Source of the DNA: Hemerocallis citrina
Taxonomy: Eukaryota > Streptophyta > Magnoliopsida > Asparagales > Asphodelaceae
Direction: 5' to 3'
Assembly: GCA_017893485.1 (NCBI GenBank)
Contig: CM030361.1
Span: 304,320,822 to 304,384,821 of the forward strand
DNA: 64,000 bases
The notes under the pieces are model-generated. The model worked only from the letters and a program-made list of their open reading frames with translations, searched no databases and was not told where the DNA came from. The position numbers and the translations under genes are program-made. Of the stretch, positions 33,685 through 44,333 are shown in pieces (position 1 is the first letter of the stretch; each line of letters starts with the position of its first letter).

Positions 33685-35323
33685 CTAAAAAATAATGTGT
33701 TTTAGTCATACAAAAAGAAAAACAGCATATGAAAAAAATTGTTTGGGGGTATGTATAAGTAAACAGCATCACCAAACAACCTTGGGAAAGACAAAATATG
33801 CTACGCGCTTTTTGTTACACCCAATATCCCAGCATATTGTCATATTATCTTTGCTCTGTGACTCCATCATCTATAATGTTCATTTGAAAGAAATAAAACC
33901 CATAAGTTAACCAAAATCTCATCACAGCATTACCAACATGTATTAAAGTTACAAATACAGTAAACTTTGATAAATTAATACGCGATAAATAAATAATCGT
34001 GCTTAAATGATAAAATCTTCCGGTCCCAACTTGGGCCAATGTACTAAATTGATATTCTCATTAAATGCGTAAGTTAATATATAAAAAAATAACTTCTATA
34101 GGTCCCATTACAACAACAACAAAGCTTGTTTCCCAACTAGTTGGGGTCAGAATGCTCCTAATTCTCAAAAAAAATAATCCTATATTAGAATAATCCTAGA
34201 TAAGTAAAATATGAAAATGAAGATAATTTAACAGATACATTTATTAGCTGAATGTCGAACAAGCGATAATCTATAATTAACTAAATTGCAACTTATCATA
34301 CTTTCTTTCCAGCTTCCACTTCGCCAACATCAGCACCAACTGACAGAACACACTAAAAGAAAAAAGAATTTAAAAAAAAAGTTTCATTGATTAGCTTAAA
34401 AGTTACGTATAGTAATGAATCAAAGAGTACAAAAGCAATATAAAATGTTTATTAAAAAAAAGGGGAAAGAAAAGAAAGAGAGAGAAAACCGAGCAAATAC
34501 TGTACCTAGAGCAGTTAATAGGAGATGGAGGTCGCTGTGCACGTAAACCTGTAACACTGAGCTCAATTTTATGAAGAAGAAGAAACAACAGCAAATGCTG
34601 CAAATCATATACTCGGATTGGTTAATAAAAGAATGGAGGTTGATATACACATAACAAACAGTATGAGCTCAATTTCTCAAGTTATCAGAACCATGTAACT
34701 CTACTTATAAACAGTTTCCTGAATTGAGCACAAATCAATCTGCAATGGGGAATATTCTCTTCATATTGTAGGTAAGAATCATTTACAAAGAATCCTAGTC
34801 TATGAATAGAATGTAGGTTTTCAGAGAAAACTAGTAAACGGTCTCAACAATGTCAGTGTCTTACTAAATAAGTATAGAATAGAAAAATAAGTATAGAATT
34901 GAAAAAAAATTGATGCCGAGCTCAAATGTCTACAGCGACCAGTTCAGGAGCTAAAGCCAGAAATTTCAAGTTACAGACACATCTCGGATACCAATAGTCA
35001 CTAACAATGTCTGATATTGGCAAAGATAACACCCTAGGTATCAATTAACAATTAATAGAATGAATAAACATAAATATTCAACCTTTCAATAAAGAACAAA
35101 AGGCATACTCATGGAGATCAAATTATCAACTGAAATGGACTCGACTAATATTATTATTCATCATTCAGAAATAATTTAGTTGTTCTCATTACATGTAACT
35201 AGTAAAATCCGCAAACCAAACAGAAATTTGAGTTTGGTTCCTTCTTACACACTCTTGTATCCGTATAAAAAATACACCAAAACTAAAAAGTAAAGACATT
35301 AAGTCAAGCTCTAAATACCACAA
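33685..35323. other. Intergenic between UPF1 pseudogene and EFL1
   Basis: The motif ACAACAACAACAAAGC...CCAACTAGTTGGGGTC near 34110-34150 resembles the 3' end shared by many plant SINE/RTE retroposons. An exon-like segment on the minus strand (about 34308-34340, GADVGEVEAGKK between CAG and GTATGA) is unassigned. The 3' UTR of EFL1 probably occupies the right edge. Confidence 0.35.
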
Positions 35324-38300
35324 TTACACCTTCCTTGCAAGTGTCCTTTGCTTTGTTGCATGCTGCACTACTTTCTCCTCAACTGGAAGACCTTTCCTTC
35401 TTCTCACAGCATTCATAAGCTTTCTGGCCATATTTGGAAGAACACTCGAACCATCTCCAAATTCTTCAATCTCTTCCTCTGTCTTGGGAACAAAAAAGGG
35501 ATCTTCTGGCAGAACCTCCCAATGGCTAAGTACAAGAAGAGCACTTGAAGCTCCAGAAGTCCTATTCCTCAGCTCGTCAGCAAATCCGAAGCTTTCAGAT
35601 ACAGGTACATAAGCATGAACAGTAAACAAAGGAGAACCTTCTTGCATCTCCTCTTTCAAAACCCTGGCTCGCCTCCTTGAGAGGACTGCATACATTGCTC
35701 CTAAATACTGAGTAGGTGTATTTAACTCACAAAAGTACATTGCTTCAACGAGGCGGGGCTTGTTCTGGAGCACAGCAGATCTACATGCTTCCTTCACAGC
35801 TGCCATGACTTGCCCGCTGAACATAGCATACTGGTCAGTCTGATGTGCAGTTTCGGAATTCTCGGGAAAGATGCAGGGTTCGACGAGAAATGCCAAACCC
35901 CACATGGGTTCATCACAAAGAGGTCCAGCGGCGGTGGCTAACTGGAAACCTGAAACAATGCTGCTCTTAAGACCCTCGGCTTCTTCAAACAAGGATTCAG
36001 TTTCTTCCGATAATTTTCTGGTGTCAGAATCTTCATGCTTGAGAAACCCTAGTCTTTTAGAAACATGACATGGACCACGTACGAGGATTCCTTGTTGACC
36101 ACTGCTTGAGTGAGTAATATCGCTCGCTTTAAGTTCTGGAACAAGGAGGATGTTAGGCCCGACTTGCCTGGGACCAAGTGACCAAATTCTCTCAAGAAAT
36201 TGCAGCCATAAGGCTTTGTACTTCTCAACCCTTTCTTTATCACATTGCTCAGAAGCATCAAGCTCAGACTCTAAAGAATCAATAATCCGCTTTCTGATTG
36301 TTGTAAGAGAATCACCATCATCAACCTGAGAATCTAAGCTTCCACTTTTCCTCACAGTATTCCCCTCGATTATATCCCCTAGAATGTTGCCAGTCTCTTC
36401 TAAAACTTTTGTGAGAGCAGCAGGAAGTTTAATGACTTGCACTTTCACAAGACACCTTCCATTAGGAGTAACTTTCTCAACGATATGGTTACTACTACCA
36501 AGTGATCCTTTTAAATAGTCTAACATACTTAAACTCTCACCTTCAATAGTCTCTTTGTATGAGACAAGGGGCGGCGATACGTCCAAGCTTACTTTCGCGA
36601 ATCGCTCTTTTAGATCCTTTAAACATCTCTCCAAGTGAACTTCCCCAGCAGCAGCAAGTACCTGCTCCCCTCTAGAGGAAACAGTGACTTCGACAAAAGG
36701 GTCAGCTCTATTTAGAAGCTTCAACCCCTTCATTAGTGCACCCATATCTGCTGGATCCGAGGGCTCAATTGCAACTCTGAGAGTTGGTGACACTTGAAAC
36801 ATCATGCTTGAGAAAGGCCAGCAGTTTTTAGTAGATGATAATGTAGCGCTCTTCAGAATATGATGTCCTAGTCCTTGAATTGCCACAAGATTACCAGCTT
36901 TAACAGAGGAAACTGGGTTTAAGCCTTGACCCATCATGAGATACAGCGACTGAATCTCTGCCTCTTGAACATGCTTCTGCATTGACTCCCCTTTTAACGG
37001 ATCGTACAAAGCCGAGAGTACATATACCTTCTGACCCTCGTGAAGAACACCACTGAAAATTCTAGCAAATGCGAGAAAACATTCTTCCGATTCTCCAACC
37101 TCACCGTTACAATTGTGGTGAACTGCTTCCCCATCCGGGCCTCTTTGAGGAAGCAATTTACTAGAAACTGCAAACATTTTGGAGACAAAGGCCACACAAG
37201 GCGCATCATCACTAGAATCACAAGCCTCGACACTTTCCCTCACTTTCTCAGCCTCCAAAACCACTTCCGCACTATCCCCAGATTCTTCCACCAACAACTC
37301 TCTCTTAGGAATCAACCTACCAATCCGAAAGGCCTGCGCCGACACCGGATCCGGAACGCACTTAACCACCATCGACAGAACCGCTTCCGACAACGGAAGC
37401 CACCTGCTCAACACAGCTTGAAGAACCACCTTCGCATCCTTATTCTGAAGCTCCCGCGGCGGAATTGCCAAATTAAACGACTTAATCACCTTATCAAGCA
37501 TCCCCCTATCCCCATCCAACGCCGCCTGGTAAACCTGCCAGAGTGGCTTCAGCACAAACTGCACAAACATTGGCTGCAATCCTTCCTTCCCAACGCCAAC
37601 CCCTTCCATCCCCTTCTTCCCCACAATCATCTTCTTCCTCGTATTAAAATACTTTGCCCCCCAAAGCCCCTTCACCAGCACTCCCGCATTCGCTCCCAGC
37701 TTGCTCGCATAAAACTCTGCAAACTGCCCGATCGTAAACCCCCACCCGTCCAGCGCACACGCAAACGCAACATTTCCCTTTTGAGGCTGGAACGTATCCT
37801 CCTCGTCCTCCTCCACAAACTCTACATCCAAATCGTCGTTACTGCCTGTTCCATTACTAGATGCAGCGAGAAGCTGGTCGACATCAGAGAGATACTTCTC
37901 CGACTTATACGCACTCACTATACTATTAACCTCGTGGACGATTCTTTGGAGTTTGGTGTAGGCTTCAAGGGGGGTTAGCTTGAGCTGGGTGATGAGGCGG
38001 TCGACTTTGTTGAGGACGAGGCAAGGGGTGAGCTTTTCAAGCCAGGCTTGGCGGAGGACGGCGTGGGTTTGGATGTGGACGCCCTCGACGGCGTCGACGA
38101 GGACGAGGGCGCCGTCGGAGAGGCGTGCGGCAGTGGAGACCTCGGAGCAGAAGTCCATGTGGCCAGGGGAGTCGATGAGGTTGATGGAGTGGGAGTTGTG
38201 GAATTGGAGGGAGATGGAGGAGGATTTCATGGTGATGGCGCGGCGCTGCTCTTCGTCGAGGTAGTCCATGAAGCGGAGGCGGCCGGCGAGTTTGGGGTGG

Positions 38301-38422
38301 AGGAGGTTGCCGGAGGAGGAGGCGATGAGGTGATCGGCGAGGGTGGTCTTGCCGTGGTCGACGTGGGCGAGGATGCAGATGTTGCGAATATTTGAAGTTG
38401 AAGATGGAGAGGAATCCGCCAT
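35324..38422 (-). CDS. EFL1: EFL1/Ria1 elongation factor-like GTPase, ribosome assembly, 1032 aa
   Basis: EFL1 is the cytosolic EF-2-like GTPase that, with SBDS, releases eIF6 from pre-60S subunits. The single uninterrupted frame is full length for the family. GTPase motifs: AHVDHGKTT (19-27, P-loop), RAITMKSS (T64, switch I), DSPGH (84-88) and NKVD (138-141). An acidic insert (DVEFVEEDEEDTF, about 199-211) sits inside the G domain, as in EFL1 but not EF-2. The EF-2-like domain II (ECFLAFARIFSGVLHEGQKV), domain III (LRVAIEPSDPADM...VHLERCLKDL) and C-terminal domain (EAMYFCELNTPTQYLGAMYA; HWEVLPEDPFF) follow. EF-2's diphthamide loop is absent. The start at 38422 gives the conserved short leader before NIRNICILAHVDHG. 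No introns are visible. The 5' end is GC-rich. Confidence 0.97.
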   Translation of the reverse strand: MADSSPSSTSNIRNICILAHVDHGKTTLADHLIASSSGNLLHPKLAGRLRFMDYLDEEQRRAITMKSSSISLQFHNSHSINLIDSPGHMDFCSEVSTAARLSDGALVLVDAVEGVHIQTHAVLRQAWLEKLTPCLVLNKVDRLITQLKLTPLEAYTKLQRIVHEVNSIVSAYKSEKYLSDVDQLLAASSNGTGSNDDLDVEFVEEDEEDTFQPQKGNVAFACALDGWGFTIGQFAEFYASKLGANAGVLVKGLWGAKYFNTRKKMIVGKKGMEGVGVGKEGLQPMFVQFVLKPLWQVYQAALDGDRGMLDKVIKSFNLAIPPRELQNKDAKVVLQAVLSRWLPLSEAVLSMVVKCVPDPVSAQAFRIGRLIPKRELLVEESGDSAEVVLEAEKVRESVEACDSSDDAPCVAFVSKMFAVSSKLLPQRGPDGEAVHHNCNGEVGESEECFLAFARIFSGVLHEGQKVYVLSALYDPLKGESMQKHVQEAEIQSLYLMMGQGLNPVSSVKAGNLVAIQGLGHHILKSATLSSTKNCWPFSSMMFQVSPTLRVAIEPSDPADMGALMKGLKLLNRADPFVEVTVSSRGEQVLAAAGEVHLERCLKDLKERFAKVSLDVSPPLVSYKETIEGESLSMLDYLKGSLGSSNHIVEKVTPNGRCLVKVQVIKLPAALTKVLEETGNILGDIIEGNTVRKSGSLDSQVDDGDSLTTIRKRIIDSLESELDASEQCDKERVEKYKALWLQFLERIWSLGPRQVGPNILLVPELKASDITHSSSGQQGILVRGPCHVSKRLGFLKHEDSDTRKLSEETESLFEEAEGLKSSIVSGFQLATAAGPLCDEPMWGLAFLVEPCIFPENSETAHQTDQYAMFSGQVMAAVKEACRSAVLQNKPRLVEAMYFCELNTPTQYLGAMYAVLSRRRARVLKEEMQEGSPLFTVHAYVPVSESFGFADELRNRTSGASSALLVLSHWEVLPEDPFFVPKTEEEIEEFGDGSSVLPNMARKLMNAVRRRKGLPVEEKVVQHATKQRTLARKV

Positions 38423-39237
38423 TGATTTGCAAGATTGGGAATTCGGGGATTTTAGGGTTTCGGATTTGGGGATTTTTTTAGGGTTACAGCAAATTCAGAA
38501 GAGGAGGAAGAAGATGAAAAGGGTGGGATTTTGGATTTAGGGTTTACCGGTTAAGGGACTCGATTAAATAATAAATACCCGTTAATGGGTAGTGTATAAA
38601 TACCCGTTAAGAAGTCGGTTATGACTTGTTGACTTTTGAGCGGGTAGATACCGGGTATGGTTTTTAAGCCACGAAGATTGTAAACTAAATAAGGAAAGTT
38701 ATTTTGAGATATTTGTTTAGTTTAATGGTTATTGTTTGCTCGTAATAACAAAAGGAATAGGGTAAATTTCGGTTAACCCTATTCAATTTTACATGTTTGG
38801 CAGATAATCATATCCAACTTTTACATATTTGGCAGATAATCATATCCAACTTTTTTTTTACACTAAATCCTACCGCCGTCAGTTTTTTTGGTGTTCTGTC
38901 TACTCTATTATGATGTAGTTAACTTTTATGTGAAATATCTAAAATATCTCTATCAGTTCAATTTAATTACTATATTATCAGTTCATATCACCATCATCGT
39001 CATTAATTTTAATCTCACGATTAGTTTTAATCACATCATTAATTTAAATTTTAATCACATCTTTAGTTTTAATTCTATAGATTAATTTTAATTTTATCAT
39101 TAACTTTAATTTTAATCACATTATTAATTTTAATTTTATAATTATTTTTTTTTTTAATTTTAATTTTCTCTTTCCCTCCCACCAACTACCACCACCTCCA
39201 ACCAACCACCTTATCCTCCATCAACCACCAACACCTG
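38423..39237. other. EFL1 upstream region and AT-rich simple sequence
   Basis: 38423-38560 is the probable EFL1 leader and promoter. Two TAAATACCCGTTAA repeats occur near 38566-38613 and an ACATTTGGCAGATAATCATATCCAAC repeat near 38791-38850. From 38985 to 39165 the sequence is dominated by TTAATTTTAATCACAT-type units. No gene is seen. Confidence 0.5.
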
Positions 39238-39375
39238 CTATGATGACTGAACCTGATAAGATAGCAATTACGATCCAAGAAGTAACAAGTACTTGGGCAT
39301 GAATTTGTAAACCTCCTATTTCCCAATATAAATGTTGGCCTACTTTTACACCCGATATATTGTATAACCCTTTAA
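39238..39375 (-). pseudogene. atpI: atpI fragment, distal part (plastid-derived)
   Basis: On the minus strand it encodes [14 protein letters not shown] and then [17 protein letters not shown], from the N-terminal part of ATP synthase CF0 subunit a. It is cut at its right by the TIR element at 39376 and ends at the NUPT edge at the left. Confidence 0.85.
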
Positions 39376-39712
39376 GGGGGCATTTTGTACAAGATTTTTT
39401 TTTGTTCTAAGATTTATGATTCCTAGGAATCATAAAACATGTTTGGTATGTCTTAAACATCTCGGAAAATGTTAATTGGAAACTTAATTTTCTATATTTG
39501 GTTGAGCTACATATTTCATGGGGTTAATCTTATTATCCAAAATACCCCTCTCATCCTTAAATAACAAAACAAACTGTATCTAGTGCGGACTGAATATGTA
39601 CTTTCATTTAATAAAGTTATTGTTTGCATTCTCAACCATTCCCTCTATATCAATATAGATGAGAGCATTTTATAAACGAAATACCCAAAAGCATAGCTGT
39701 AGTTAGCTAGAA

Positions 39713-40113
39713 ATGAACTCCATATCAGCATTTTTCCTAGCAGCAAAATCCCCAAGTGGGAACCTAGCTCGAATAGAGGGCCTGGTAGTCATCACTACAA
39801 TTATTCTTCTTCTAATATCCATCCTCGACTCCTACAGACACAGTCAGTGCCTCCACTGTACCATATACCACCGGGTTAATTCAAGCTACCCCTTTTGAGA
39901 ACCAACTTCTACCGGTCTGGGCAATTCTCCCAACTATTCTTCAGCAAAGCATCGACATCTCAGCCTATGGCATTGACCAAAGCCAAGATCGGAGGAGGAA
40001 AGAGATTCAGGACTTGATGGAATCATTATGGGTTGCTTATCTAAATGCCACCCAAGGCTTGATATTCAAGTACCCACTTTGGTTTCTTTGGAGCTTAAAC
40101 TGCTCAAAGATTC
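39713..40113 (+). pseudogene. Captured gene fragment resembling DUF4220-family proteins
   Basis: Two plus-strand frames read as one protein with a frameshift near 39890. The first has ARIEGLVVITTIILLLISIL (a membrane segment). The second has QLLPVWAILPTILQQSIDIS, AYGIDQSQDRRRKEIQ and YLNATQGLIFKYPLWFLWSL. The layout resembles my memory of plant DUF4220 membrane proteins, whose function is unknown. Lying inside a TIR element, it looks like transposon-captured host sequence. Family assignment is tentative. Confidence 0.5.
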
Positions 40114-41174
40114 TTCGGGGATCGACGGCGACAAGTGGATCGACGGCGCAAGAGAGGATTAACGACGAGACTGGGGGAAAGGAAGGCGCGGGCGCGAGAG
40201 GGGATCGACGGCGCGACTGAGGGGATCGACGGTGACGGAGTGCTCGGGTTTGGATCTGGGACTGGGTGCTCGATTGTGGGGTAGGGGATGGGTTTTTAGG
40301 GAGAAAAAGGGGAAGAGATAGGAAGAGAGGGGAGAGGGATTTTTTTGGGGGGCATAACTGTATTTTAAAAGAAGTAACATTTTTCCAAGCACTTCGGAAT
40401 CTAAGAATCGCACCTTCCCCATGGGAAAATTTTTGTGGGAATTGTGGCCAAAAAATTTCCTAGGAATCTTAGTTTTCTGGAAATATGAATTTAAAAATTA
40501 ACATACCAAGCATGGGAAACTAGATTCCCAACTTAAGATTGTTGATTCTTGATTTTGATGATTACAACACAATGCAAAGTTGTTGTACTACTTCTCATCT
40601 ATTGCAAGTTGTATCCAAGTTTATCATGTATGATACACAAAGGCCTCAAAGTAAATTGATCAAACAAGTTGTTCTAAAGCTGAAGAATGATCAAGCAAAG
40701 CTTCATACAAAGACAATGGCTAAAGCTTCTATCAAGACTAAAGACTCAAGTCAAGACCAAAGCTTCAAGTCAAGACCAAAGCTTCAATGTCTTATATGTT
40801 GTGTCTTGTAAAAACAAATGTAATCTTCTTTTGTTGAGTCTTAGATTGATGTAAAAGCCTTGTTACACACACACACACTCACATATAATTTTATAACTGT
40901 GTGGTTTTCAAAAATAAAGTTCAAAACAGTTTGAACTAGGTTAGCTGTTGAGTACCAGTCGACTACCATTAAGGACCAGTCGACTGTACTCGTACAAAAC
41001 TGTCTGAGCTTCTTCAAACTCTGGCCAGTCGACTCATAATGGCAACCCAGTCGACTGTTCAAGCCGTTTTGACAGATTTTCGATTTCAAATTTTGTTTTT
41101 TCAAATTAAAAAGATTTATTTCCGTTGATTGACAGTTGGTACAACTGTTTCTCAACGTCCAGTGATTCTAACTC

Positions 41175-41182
41175 TATAAATA
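41175..41182 (+). promoter_or_regulatory. LTR TATA box (first copy)
   Basis: TATAAATA within the palindromic CTCTATAAATAGAG. Repeated at 41687-41694 by the duplication and present once in the 3' LTR at 53548-53555. Confidence 0.65.
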
Positions 41183-41686
41183 GAGTGTAGAAATCACTTG
41201 GAAAAAGAATACTCTTTTATATAAGCTTTCAAGTCCTTATTTTCAAAAAGAGAACAAGAGTTCAAAAGCTTTCAAATCCTCTAAGTTTTTTGGTTCTCTG
41301 TTTTCAGTCCAATATAACATTAATTTTGTTTTGGACTGATTTCAGAAGTGACCTAATAGCCACTTACAAAATCACATTCACAACAAGGCTATAGGTTGAT
41401 TGTAAACAATTTTATTGTTTTCTTTTCCTCTTGATTGGAGAGTAGGACTTTAGGGTGTAGAGTCAGGTTTTCACTCTTGGTGGAAGAGTGGGTTGCTCTC
41501 TCTAGTGGTGAGAGAGGACTACGGGTTGGACAAGGTTGTTGTCTAATGCCGTAGGGTACTCTTGTACACTTTTCAAGAATAGTGGAAAATCTCAAGTGGA
41601 TTGCTTGGGGACTGGATGCAGGTCGGGAGGACCCCGTTGATTGACAGTTGGTACAACTGTTTCTCAACGTCCAGTGATTCTAACTC

Positions 41687-41694
41687 TATAAATA
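41687..41694 (+). promoter_or_regulatory. LTR TATA box (second copy)
   Basis: Identical to 41175-41182, exactly 512 bp downstream. Confidence 0.65.
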
Positions 41695-42546
41695 GAGTGT
41701 AGAAATCACTTGGAAAAAGAATACTCTTTTATATAAGCTTTCAAGTCCTTATTTTCAAAAAGAGAACAAGAGTTCAAAAGCTTTCAAATCCTCTAAGTTT
41801 TTTGGTTCTCTGTTTTCAGTCCAATATAACATTAATTTTGTTTTGGACTGATTTCAGAAGTGACCTAATAGCCACGTACAAAATCACATTCACAACAAGG
41901 CTATAGGTTGATTGTAAACAATTTTATTATTTTCTTTTCCTCTCGATTGGAGAGTAGGACTTTAGGGTGTAGAATCAGGTTTTCACTCTTGGTGGAAGAG
42001 TGGGTTGCTCTCTCTAGTGGTGAGAGAGGACTACGGGTTGGACAAGGTTGTTGTCTAACGCCGTAGGGTACTCTTGTACACTTTTCAAGAATAGTGGAAA
42101 ATCTCAAGTGGATTGCTTGGGGACTGGATGCAGGTCGGGAGGACCGAAGCAGGATACATCGTGTGTACTCTGTGGTTGGAATTTCTGTGGTTGTATCTCT
42201 TGAACCTTTTATTACTTACATTTCAATTCTCTCAAAACCGTTTTGGTAAGTCGACTGTATTCCCATCTTAAGTCAACTGATCAGACTGGTATTACAATCT
42301 TCTCAGAAACTCTTCTAGCAAGTCGATTGCCTTTCTGTATTAAGTCGACTTATCAGACTAGTATCAAAATACTCTGATGCCTCAGTCGACTGAACTTCCT
42401 TTTACAGTCGACTGAACAGAAGATATTTTTTTAAATTCTGCAATTAATTTTTTATAAAACACTATTCACCCCCCCCCCCCTCCCTATAGTGTTTCTTGCC
42501 TTGCCTACAGGATCCAACACTTGGTATCAGAGCCTTGTTGAGTGCA

Positions 42547-43166
42547 ATGGAAACTACTTCTAATGCAAATTAATACCATGAAAGCCAATCTACACAAAAG
42601 CCACCTCTCTTCGATGGAACCAATTACAACTATTGGAAGTGTAGAATGAAGATCTACCTTCAGTCCATCAACTATGAAATATAGAACATGACAGAGACCG
42701 AGTACACAGCTCCTACTATTCCATATGCACAATGGAACGATGAAATGAAGAACCAAACAATGAACAATGCAAAGGCGATGAATGCACTGTTTTGTGCCCT
42801 TACAACGGAGGAGTTCAACCGTGTGTCCAATACAACAACTGCACATCAAATTTGGCACGCACTCGAGGTAACTCATGAAGGAACAAGTAAAGTAAAAGAA
42901 TCTAAAATATCTGTTCTTGTTCACATGTTTGAAATGTTCCACATGAAGGAGAATGAGAATGTGTCTGAGATGATTACAAGGTTCACGGACATTACCAATT
43001 CACTTGTGGCACTTGGAAAGACGTATACTCAAGCCAGGATGGTGAGAAAGGTACTTCGTGCACTAACCCCCGAATGGGATAAGAAGACCACCGCCATAGA
43101 ATAGGCCAATGATTTAACACAACTTTCTCTTGAGAATCTAATGAGAAATCTTATGGCTTATGAGGT
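42547..43166 (+). pseudogene. copia gag, N-terminal part (broken)
   Basis: The reading frame holds the gag polyprotein (UBN2-type) with the PPLFDGTNYNYWKCRMKIYL signature and a helical region from about 42690 to 43104. Stop codons interrupt it near 42568, 42682 and 43102. It is cut after LMAYEV by a solo LTR and continues at 48048. Gag would form the virus-like particle of the element. Confidence 0.85.
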
Positions 43167-43591
43167 TGAAACCCCTGTTTTCATAAAAACATATTTTTGT
43201 ATTTTCTGTATTTAAAATTTTCACAAATTATTTTTTTCGGTTTTCAAATTCTTTTGTCAAAATGTATTTTTAGATTTCCTATGAAAATCTATTTTCGACC
43301 AATAAATGTATTTGTAACTATTTTAAATAAATACTATTTCGTAATGCAAATTATATTTTATTATAAACAATGTTTTTTATTTGCTATTTATTTATTTATT
43401 TATTTATTGTATTTACTCTTTTATTTATTTATTTTTACCCAAAACCCATTTATTAAATAAACCCTATAACCAAACCCATACCCATTTATTTTTACCCATA
43501 CCCGTTTCCTATTTAACCATACCCAATTAACCACCCTACCCTGTTCATACCAACCCGAAACCCACTTCCACCCAGCCCAACCCGTTACTAA

Positions 43592-44333
43592 GAGCATCCA
43601 CTATCGTCGGCTATTTACTTAAAAAATGGAAATTTTGGGAAATTTTACGCCACTATCGTCTACTATAAACCTAGTTTATAGCAGAGTAGTGAACAGGAGT
43701 TGGCCATATATAGCAGAGTAGAATAGCATTTGGAAAATATAGAAGACGGTAAATGATCCTCCGTCTATTAAAAATTTTGAATTCTTTAGAATAAAAAATT
43801 CGAATAGACGGAAGAAGATCTTCCGTCTATACAATTTGACCGGTCAAAATTGTATAGACGGAAGAAGATCTTCCGTCTATCGAATTTATTAATTTTTTTA
43901 AAAAAAAGTTTATCAAATGGAAGATGTTCCTCCGTCTTCATAATTAAAAAAAATAAAAAACAAAAAACAAAATTGAAAGAGACGAGCGTCCCTTTCAATT
44001 ACTTTTTTCCCCTTTTTTTCGTCCTTTTCCTAAAAGACAAAAGTGAAAATCCAAAAAAAAAAAAAAAAAATTCCCAAACGGAACTTCTTGTTCCGGCTGA
44101 GAATTTTTAAGATTTTTTTTTTTAAAAAAAAAACCAGACGGAAGAAGATCTTCCGGCTGGATTTTTTTTAAAACAAAAAAAAAAATAAAGATCTCAGACG
44201 GAGGATCTTCTTCCGTCTATATATTTTACAATTTTTTTTTACAAATTATAGCTCTCACGATAGCGAAAGCGATTCAATGCTAAAAGCAAATATGCATATA
44301 GTTAAAATATAGCACGAACGATAGTGGATGCTC
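43592..44333. mobile_element. PIF/Harbinger-like MITE with serial near-palindromes (742 bp)
   Basis: TIRs GAGCATCCACTATCGT match perfectly over 16 bp. Flanks are TAA (43589-43591) and TTA (44334-44336), a T-W-A type duplication with one mismatch. The interior has about seven AGACGGAAGAAGATCTTCCGTC-like palindromes, spaced 50-90 bp in poly-A/T: near 43743, 43806, 43856, 43919, 44076, 44137 and 44195. It is related to 7785-8371. Confidence 0.75.

Larger units (their letters stand above)
41122..42145 (+). repeat. 512-bp tandem duplication in the 5' LTR
   Basis: Units 41122-41633 and 41634-42145 differ at only a few bases (for example GCCACTTAC/GCCACGTAC). The unit begins CCGTTGATTGACAG and ends GGTCGGGAGGACC. 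The 3' LTR has one unit. Confidence 0.95.
40540..42519 (+). mobile_element. 5' LTR of the copia element (1980 bp, with internal duplication)
   Basis: About 540 bp longer than the 3' LTR because of an exact-period 512-bp tandem duplication (41122-41633 and 41634-42145). Each unit has its own TATA box. AGTCGACT-type motifs cluster near 40970-41070 and 42240-42420, outside the duplicated unit. Confidence 0.92.

Noticed and set aside
37040..38432. Long plus-strand and alternate-frame open frames over EFL1
   Set aside because: Antisense and shifted shadows of the EFL1 coding sequence, rich in Arg/His/Pro.
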